Of a DNA stretch of 64,000 nt, positions 59,169-64,000 are shown one piece after another. A model generated the notes under the pieces. That model saw only the letters and a list, made by a program, of their open reading frames with translations. It did no database searches and was not told the DNA's origin. This stretch comes from Mediterraneibacter catenae (GTDB lineage Bacteria > Bacillota > Clostridia > Lachnospirales > Lachnospiraceae). A program made the position numbers and the translations under genes. Every line of letters starts with the position of its first letter. Within the stretch, counting starts at the first letter, position 1. Location of the stretch: the NCBI RefSeq assembly GCF_008691045.1, contig NZ_VMSO01000009.1, forward strand, positions 58,735 to 122,734. Direction: 5' to 3'.

Positions 59169-59930
59169 TCATTTTTCTGCCAGAAAGCTCAGCAGAGCCT
59201 TCGACGAGTAATTCAGGATCAGATTCCGCGGTACTTTTGCGAGCCCCGCCGCGTCTGCCGCGTATGTAAAATCTCCCACCTGCTTTGTTCCATGGCTGTC
59301 GCTTGAGAACAATACCGGATAGTTAAAGTGTACAGATAAGTTCAGCAGGATGAGATCTGTGTACTTTGTATCGCCCCGGTATCCTTCCGGGCTCAACGAA
59401 CTGTTGTTGATCTCAAGGAGTACATGATTCTTCATTGCGGCAGCAAATAATTTAAATGGATCAACAGGAAACTTTGTGTCATCACAGTGTCCGATCACAG
59501 ATACATGCGGGTTCTTCATGGCGTTTATATACGCCGCTGTATTTTCTTCCACAGACCCCGGCTTTATGGTAGGGTGATGCATACTGGCGATCACATAGTC
59601 CAGTCCCTGGAGAACCTTGTCGCTCAGATCCAGTTTCCCTTTGAAATTCAGGATATTTGCTTCAGCACCGTACAGCATTTTGATACCGAGCCGCTCGCGC
59701 TGTGCATATTTCAGATTCATAAAATACGATACCCGGCCGCCTCCTAACGTTGCAGGCCCGTGGTCAGATATGCCGAGCATCTTGAGGTTGCGGTCCCGGG
59801 CTGCTTTTGCCATATCGGTAATGGTCGCGCTGGAGCCGTGTCCGCTGGCGATCGTGTGGGTATGAATATCGAATTCATATCGCTCGGCATGTTCTGTGCC
59901 ATGGGAATTGTATGTGTGCTGATATGCCAT
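59169..59930 (-). CDS. PHP-domain phosphatase, YcdX family
   Basis: A 253-residue PHP protein. Metal ligands: FDIHTHTIASGHG (HxH), GISDHGPATLG, YGAEANILN, ASMHHPTIKPG, VIGHCDDTKFP and FSSDSHGTKQVG complete the trinuclear zinc site. YcdX-like members are phosphatases or phosphoesterases linked to polysaccharide or nucleotide metabolism; substrate is unproven. ATG at 59930 after GCGAGGCG; a GTG at 59963 would add eleven basic residues. Confidence 0.88.
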   Translation of the reverse strand: MAYQHTYNSHGTEHAERYEFDIHTHTIASGHGSSATITDMAKAARDRNLKMLGISDHGPATLGGGRVSYFMNLKYAQRERLGIKMLYGAEANILNFKGKLDLSDKVLQGLDYVIASMHHPTIKPGSVEENTAAYINAMKNPHVSVIGHCDDTKFPVDPFKLFAAAMKNHVLLEINNSSLSPEGYRGDTKYTDLILLNLSVHFNYPVLFSSDSHGTKQVGDFTYAADAAGLAKVPRNLILNYSSKALLSFLAEK

Positions 59931-60094
59931 AGAACGACGCCTCGCTTTCCTAAAAAGATTCACTGCTTTCAGTATGAAACATTTTTACCCTGCTGTCAAT
60001 GTATAAACATAAAAAACAAATAAAAAACAACAAAAACAACGTTGGATTGTGTGGAAAAACAGAAAGATAAATGCAGAGGCAATGTTGATTCACG

Positions 60095-60123
60095 TTGACT
60101 TATGCAGGTGTATGAAGTATAAT
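60095..60123 (+). promoter_or_regulatory. Promoter of the microcompartment operon
   Basis: TTGACT (60095-60100), 17-bp spacer, TATAAT (60118-60123), 94 bp before pduU/eutS. The leader holds GCTGAACTGTTAC (60175-60187), identical to one end of the element at 11384-11548. Confidence 0.75.
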
Positions 60124-60217
60124 TATCATAATTGCAGGATCTAGCACAACAGTGCGGCTTTGCGGATTATGCTGGCTGAACTGTTACCAGTCGGAAGACC
60201 CGGAAAGGAGAGGAAAA

Positions 60218-60580
60218 ATGGTTCAGGAACATATGCCGGAACGAATCATTCAGGAACAGGTTCCGGGCAAGGAGATTACCATTGCTCATCTTATCGCAAG
60301 TCCGGACATTACACTGTATGAAAAACTCGGGCTTGATCCGAGGGTTGGACACAGCAAATCAGCCATCGGCGTGCTTACGATCAGTCCGGCAGAGACAGCA
60401 ATCATTGCCGGTGATATCGCGATCAAGGCGGCGGGGATTGAGCTTGGATTTGTGGACAGGTTCAGCGGCACACTGATCGTAACCGGTACAATCTCGGAGA
60501 CGGAAGCGGCAATCCGGGCGGTCCTTGAATATGTAAAGGACAAGATGGGATTCTCCATATGCGAGATAACGAGGACATAA
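60218..60580 (+). CDS. eutS: Microcompartment shell protein, PduU/EutS family
   Basis: A 120-residue circularly permuted BMC protein. It starts with the six-strand barrel peptide region (MVQEHMPERIIQEQVPGKEITIAHLIASP), then KLGLDPRVGHSKSAIGVLTISPAETAIIAGDIAIKAAGIELGFVDRFSGTLIVTG, standard for PduU/EutS hexamers. First gene of the BMC operon, ATG at 60218 with GGAGAGG. The longer frame upstream reads the leader. Confidence 0.93.
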   Translation: MVQEHMPERIIQEQVPGKEITIAHLIASPDITLYEKLGLDPRVGHSKSAIGVLTISPAETAIIAGDIAIKAAGIELGFVDRFSGTLIVTGTISETEAAIRAVLEYVKDKMGFSICEITRT

Positions 60581-60584
60581 TACA

Positions 60585-61049
60585 ATGAAGAAAATAGTGC
60601 TGGTGGGCAGGAGCGAATGCGGCAAGACCACATTGACGCAGGCTCTGAAAGGTGAAAAAATACACTATCACAAGACCCAGTACGTCAACAATTTTGATGT
60701 GATCATCGATACACCCGGAGAATACGCACAGACAAAGCATCTTGGGTATGCACTGGCTCTGTATACATATGAGGCGGATGTGGTGGGAATGCTGCTTTCG
60801 GCGACAGAACCCTACTCATTGTACCCGCCGTGCTGTACAGCGACATGCAACCGGGATGTGATCGGGATCGTCACCAAAATACACGATGAGCGCGCAAATG
60901 TTGCAAGGGCGGAAAGGTGGCTCCGCCTTGCAGGATGCAGACATATTTTCTTTGTGGATTCCAAATGTTACGAGGGAATTCCCGAAATACTGGAATACCT
61001 GAAAGAAGAGGGGGACGTGCTTCCGTGGGAAAAGGAGGAAAACCAATAA
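60585..61049 (+). CDS. eutP: EutP/PduV-family GTPase-like protein
   Basis: A 154-residue P-loop protein: VGRSECGKTTLTQALKG (G1), DTPGEY (G3), IGIVTKIH in place of NKxD (G4), and FFVDSKCYEGIPEILEYL near the end. Members accompany Pdu/Eut microcompartments; PduV attaches to the outer surface and is thought to help position compartments, while some EutP proteins show acetate-kinase-like activity. 4 bp downstream of eutS. Confidence 0.92.
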   Translation: MKKIVLVGRSECGKTTLTQALKGEKIHYHKTQYVNNFDVIIDTPGEYAQTKHLGYALALYTYEADVVGMLLSATEPYSLYPPCCTATCNRDVIGIVTKIHDERANVARAERWLRLAGCRHIFFVDSKCYEGIPEILEYLKEEGDVLPWEKEENQ

Positions 61050-61068
61050 AAACCAACATTAAAATATG

Positions 61069-61097
61069 TTGACGAATGTGGGATTGTGTGGTAATAT
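61069..61097 (+). promoter_or_regulatory. Internal promoter before fucA
   Basis: TTGACG (61069-61074), 17-bp spacer, TAATAT (61092-61097), in the 103-bp gap between eutP and fucA. ACAAAAC-AAAAT-GTTTTGT just downstream (about 61112-61130) is an operator-like palindrome. Confidence 0.65.
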
Positions 61098-61152
61098 TCA
61101 AAAAGAAACAACACAAAACAAAATGTTTTGTAAAATCCAAGGAGGAGAAGAG

Positions 61153-61965
61153 ATGCAAAACGAATACGAAATCAAAAAAGAAATGTGTGAAATCGGAAGA
61201 CGTGTTTACAACCGCGGAATGGTTGCGGCAAACGATGGTAACTTTTCCGTAAAGCTCAATGACCATGAGTTCTTATGTACACCGACAGGCGTCAGCAAAG
61301 GGTTTATGACACCTGAGTATATTTGTAAAGTTGATGAGAAAGGTAATGTGCTTCAGGCAAACAAGGGATTCAGACCTTCTTCAGAAATTAAGATGCATAT
61401 GCGTGTATATCAGAAGAGACCGGATGTAAATGCAGTTGTACATGCTCATCCGCTGTATGCTACAACATTTGCGATCGCAGGTATTCCGCTGACACAGCCG
61501 ATCATGCCTGAGGCGGTTATCGCACTTGGTTGCGTACCGATCGCTCCGTACGGAACACCGTCTACAATGGAAATCCCGGATGCAGTTGAGCCTTATCTTC
61601 AGCATTTTGATGCAGTTCTCCTTGAGAACCACGGCGCACTGACATTTTCCGACAGCCTTCTTGCTGCATACATGAAGATGGAATCTGTAGAATTTTATGC
61701 ACAGTTGTTATGGCAGACAATGCAGATCGGCGGACCGCAGGAATTCAGCAAAGAACAGGTTGAGAGACTGTATGAGATCAGAAGAAAGATGGGACTTCCG
61801 GGCAAACATCCGGCAAACCTCTGCCCGAACGCGCAGGCAGGTAAACCGAGCTGCCATTCATGCGGCGGTTCCTGCGGAAAAGCAGCAGCTCCGGCAGAAG
61901 GAAACACAGATGCTGATCTGATTGCTTCTATCACAAAGAAGGTTATGGAACAGCTTGGCATGTAG
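61153..61965 (+). CDS. fucA: L-fuculose-1-phosphate aldolase-type class II aldolase, BMC-targeted
   Basis: A 270-residue zinc aldolase. GMVAANDGNFSVKL, CTPTGVSKGFM, EIKMHMRVYQKRPDVNAVVHAHPLYA (HxH zinc ligands, catalytic Glu region), ENHGALTF (third His) fit FucA/RhaD-type enzymes, giving DHAP and lactaldehyde. The usual enzyme ends near residue 215; here a Cys/Gly-rich linker (CPNAQAGKPSCHSCGGSCG) leads to a helix, DADLIASITKKVMEQLGM, that resembles a BMC encapsulation peptide. Start ATG 61153 with GGAGGAG. Encapsulated aldolases are known in fucose/rhamnose microcompartments. Confidence 0.9.
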   Translation: MQNEYEIKKEMCEIGRRVYNRGMVAANDGNFSVKLNDHEFLCTPTGVSKGFMTPEYICKVDEKGNVLQANKGFRPSSEIKMHMRVYQKRPDVNAVVHAHPLYATTFAIAGIPLTQPIMPEAVIALGCVPIAPYGTPSTMEIPDAVEPYLQHFDAVLLENHGALTFSDSLLAAYMKMESVEFYAQLLWQTMQIGGPQEFSKEQVERLYEIRRKMGLPGKHPANLCPNAQAGKPSCHSCGGSCGKAAAPAEGNTDADLIASITKKVMEQLGM

Positions 61966-61976
61966 GAGTACAGCCT

Positions 61977-62498
61977 ATGAATGAACTGGATATCACCAAC
62001 GCGGTGAAAGCCGTGCTGGATCAGATGAAAGAGACAGCTCCCGCCCAGGACAAGCCACATGTCTGTAAATGTAAGAAACGTCAGATGACACTTGCGCTCG
62101 CCAATGCTCTGATTGAAAAGGTGAAGGCAAAGGCAGAGGAGATGGGAATAAATGTTGTGATCGCTGTCTCAGACAAATCCGGGAGACCGGTAGCTGTCCA
62201 GTGTATGGACGGCGCTTACATAGCTAGTTTTGACATAGCAGTAAATAAGACTTACACTTCCGCAAGTCTGAAAATGTCCACTGAACAGCTGAGTCACTTG
62301 AGCCAGCCGGGACAGGATTTGTATGGAATACAATTTACGAACAATGGTAAGATCGTAATCTTCGGCGGAGGCGAAGTCCTGGAAGATGACGGACATATTG
62401 TCGGTGCACTGGGAGTAAGCGGTGGATCGGCGGCGGAAGACACAGCTATAGCAGCTTACGGAAAACAAGTCTTTAAGGAGGTATTAGAGTGTCTGTAA
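61977..62498 (+). CDS. GlcG/HbpS-like (PduO C-terminal) protein with N-terminal targeting helix
   Basis: A 173-residue protein. The first 17 residues, MNELDITNAVKAVLDQM, form an amphipathic helix like a BMC encapsulation peptide; a linker with HVCKCKKRQ follows, and the rest is a GlcG/HbpS domain (MTLALANALIEKVKAKAEEMG, VVIAVSDKSGRPVAVQCMDGAYIASFDIAVNKTYTS, GGGEVLEDDGHIVGALGVSGGSAAED), as in the PduO C-terminus. This domain binds heme or cobalamin-like ligands in some members. It overlaps pduP by 10 nt. Confidence 0.85.
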   Translation: MNELDITNAVKAVLDQMKETAPAQDKPHVCKCKKRQMTLALANALIEKVKAKAEEMGINVVIAVSDKSGRPVAVQCMDGAYIASFDIAVNKTYTSASLKMSTEQLSHLSQPGQDLYGIQFTNNGKIVIFGGGEVLEDDGHIVGALGVSGGSAAEDTAIAAYGKQVFKEVLECL

Positions 62499-63877
62499 AT
62501 GAACAGATGGTTCAGGACATTGTACAGGAAGTGATGGCAAAGATGCAGATCGCATCGGATGTGTCAGGAGACAGAGGTGTATTCACTGACATGAATGAAG
62601 CGATCGAAGCTGCAAAGAAATCACAGAAAATCGTTGCCAGAATGTCCCTGGATCACAGAGAAAAAGTTATCTCCAATATTCGTAAAAAGATTAAGGAGAA
62701 CGCAGAAATTCTTGCACGCATGGGCGTACAGGAAACCGGCATGGGAAATGTCGGACACAAGATTCTGAAACATCAACTCGTTGCTGAGAAGACTCCGGGA
62801 ACAGAGGATATCACAACAACAGCATGGTCAGGAGACAGAGGACTTACTCTTATCGAGATGGGACCGTTCGGGGTTATCGGCGCGATTACGCCGTGTACGA
62901 ACCCGAGTGAGACAGTGCTCTGCAACACGATAGGAATGTTCGCGGCAGGAAATACAGTTGTATTTAACCCGCATCCGGCAGCGATCAAAACATCTATCTA
63001 CGCGATCAATCTGGTAAATGAGGCATCGGTAGAGGCAGGCGGTCCGGATAATATTGCCTGCACGGTCGAGCATCCTACACTTGAGACAAGCAATATAATG
63101 ATGAAACATCCTGCAATCCAGCTTATTGCTGCGACAGGCGGCCCGGGAGTCGTTACGGCAGTGTTGTCCTCAGGAAGAAGAGGAATCGGAGCAGGCGCGG
63201 GAAATCCGCCTGCGCTGGTAGATGAGACGGCAGACATCAGAAAAGCTGCAGAGGATATTGTAAATGGATGTACATTTGATAATAATCTTCCGTGTATTGC
63301 CGAGAAAGAGATCGTAGCTGTAGATTCGGTTGTGGATGAACTGATGAATTATATGATCAATGAGCAGGGATGCTATCTTATATCAAAAGAAGAGCAGGAC
63401 GCTCTTACAGCTGTTGTCTTAAAAGACGGGAAATTGAACAGAAAATGTGTGGGACGCGATGCTAAAACGCTGCTTGGCATGATTGGTATCACAGTTCCGG
63501 ACAACATCAGATGTATCACATTTGAGGGTCCGAAGGAGCATCCGCTGATTGCGACAGAGCTCATGATGCCGATCCTCGGCGTGGTAAGGGCGAAGGATTT
63601 TGACGATGCTGTAGAGCAGGCTGTATGGCTCGAGCACGGCAACCGTCACTCCGCACACATCCATTCTAAGAACGTTGATAATATCACAAAATATGCGAAA
63701 GCGATCGATACGGCAATCCTCGTAAAGAACGGGCCGTCTTATGCAGCTCTGGGCTTTGGAGGCGAAGGATTCTGCACATTTACAATCGCCAGCAGGACAG
63801 GAGAAGGTCTGACGAGCGCGAGCACATTCACAAAGAGAAGACGCTGCGTAATGACAGACAGTTTGTGCATACGTTAA
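62489..63877 (+). CDS. pduP: CoA-acylating propionaldehyde dehydrogenase
   Basis: A 462-residue aldehyde dehydrogenase of the PduP/EutE group. N-terminal targeting helix MVQDIVQEVMAKMQ, then GPFGVIGAITPCTNPSETVLCN, GGPGVVTAVLSSGRRGIGAGAGNPPALVD, and the catalytic Cys in FDNNLPCIAEKE (about residue 269). It turns propionaldehyde, NAD+ and CoA into propionyl-CoA inside the compartment. Start is GTG 62489, 7 nt after AAGGAGG. Preceding fucA and following (unseen) genes suggest lactaldehyde to propanediol to propionaldehyde flow. Confidence 0.93.
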   Translation: MSVNEQMVQDIVQEVMAKMQIASDVSGDRGVFTDMNEAIEAAKKSQKIVARMSLDHREKVISNIRKKIKENAEILARMGVQETGMGNVGHKILKHQLVAEKTPGTEDITTTAWSGDRGLTLIEMGPFGVIGAITPCTNPSETVLCNTIGMFAAGNTVVFNPHPAAIKTSIYAINLVNEASVEAGGPDNIACTVEHPTLETSNIMMKHPAIQLIAATGGPGVVTAVLSSGRRGIGAGAGNPPALVDETADIRKAAEDIVNGCTFDNNLPCIAEKEIVAVDSVVDELMNYMINEQGCYLISKEEQDALTAVVLKDGKLNRKCVGRDAKTLLGMIGITVPDNIRCITFEGPKEHPLIATELMMPILGVVRAKDFDDAVEQAVWLEHGNRHSAHIHSKNVDNITKYAKAIDTAILVKNGPSYAALGFGGEGFCTFTIASRTGEGLTSASTFTKRRRCVMTDSLCIR

Positions 63878-64000
63878 GCCATGCACTTATGACACAGAAA
63901 TATGTATGCAGACTTGTCTGCAGATACATATTTCTGGGGCAGAAGTATACGGCGCACGCCGACAGCGAGATGAGCGAAGCGGAATCGAGCTGTGCATGGC
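63878..64000. repeat. Palindromic element after pduP, running to the window end
   Basis: GCCATGCAC (63878-63886, starting right at the pduP stop) and GTGCATGGC (63992-64000) are perfect ends. Inside, CAGAAATATGTAT / ATACATATTTCTG (63895-63907 / 63924-63936) with GCAGA/TCTGC forms a long hairpin. It may continue beyond the window. Confidence 0.7.

Overview
The window looks like a chromosome segment of a strictly anaerobic, gut-type Firmicute, most likely Lachnospiraceae. The reasons are: AGGAGG-type ribosome sites and TTGACA/TATAAT promoters throughout, rubrerythrin, a GGND-type (probably pyrophosphate-linked) phosphofructokinase, a ferredoxin-nitroreductase, and fucose/rhamnose catabolism tied to a bacterial microcompartment (BMC). 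This is a judgement from gene content; no rRNA is present to confirm it. There is no CRISPR array.

Layout. 1-1490: end of an rdgB-like gene, a YfcE-like phosphodiesterase and a seven-tRNA cluster (Pro, Gly, Arg, His, Gln, Lys, Leu). About 1485-10203: an integrative mobilizable element with a MobV relaxase, RepA-N and Cys-rich VLP genes, a large serine recombinase, a strong MobV-type nick site near 8072, and cargo of an HTH regulator, an NTF2-like protein, a methyltransferase and a Mef-like efflux pump behind an attenuator leader. 10.3-20.4 kb: core genes (mtnA, an HPr-like protein without the active His, MATE pump, mntP behind a yybP-ykoY manganese riboswitch, a two-component system, an amino-acid:Na+ symporter, hisH-hisF, ung). 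20.48-25.52 kb: a 5-kb AT-rich island in tRNA-Gly(CCC), bounded by a 20-bp copy of the tRNA 3' end. It carries an SGNH esterase, a 12-TM-type glycosyltransferase, a GtrB-like and a GtrA-like gene and a truncated integrase, the same architecture as phage serotype-conversion cassettes.

25.7-36.9 kb: small hypothetical gene, MNT/HEPN pair, PTS-IIC-like membrane protein, small alarmone synthetase, NfeD/SPFH pair, zinc-ribbon membrane protein, metal P-type ATPase, TPR lipoprotein, mnmM, hflX and nitroreductase. 36.9-46.2 kb: an orphan PduB shell gene, an SDR, an alarmone-hydrolase-like HD protein overlapping a ParA-like ATPase, an AraC regulator, kdgK-eda, and divergently rhaB with an unusual fucose/arabinose-isomerase-family gene. 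46.2-60 kb: rubrerythrin, glycosyltransferases, PFK, an intracellular-type subtilase, a heterodimeric ABC exporter, a double-Nudix protein, flavodoxin, NadM-like enzyme, DUF6512-like protein and PHP phosphatase. 60.1-64 kb: start of a BMC operon (pduU/eutS, eutP/pduV, fucA, pduO-C-like, pduP).

How the parts fit: the isomerase and RhaB would turn deoxyhexoses into 1-phosphates. FucA, with a C-terminal helix resembling an encapsulation peptide, would split these into DHAP and lactaldehyde, and PduP acts on the propionaldehyde made from propanediol. The dehydratase and most shell genes probably lie beyond 64 kb. Several intergenic spaces hold large palindromic elements (11.4, 25.6, 46.1, 56.1, 63.9 kb), and two terminators sit directly on the start region of the next gene (mnmM, DUF6512).
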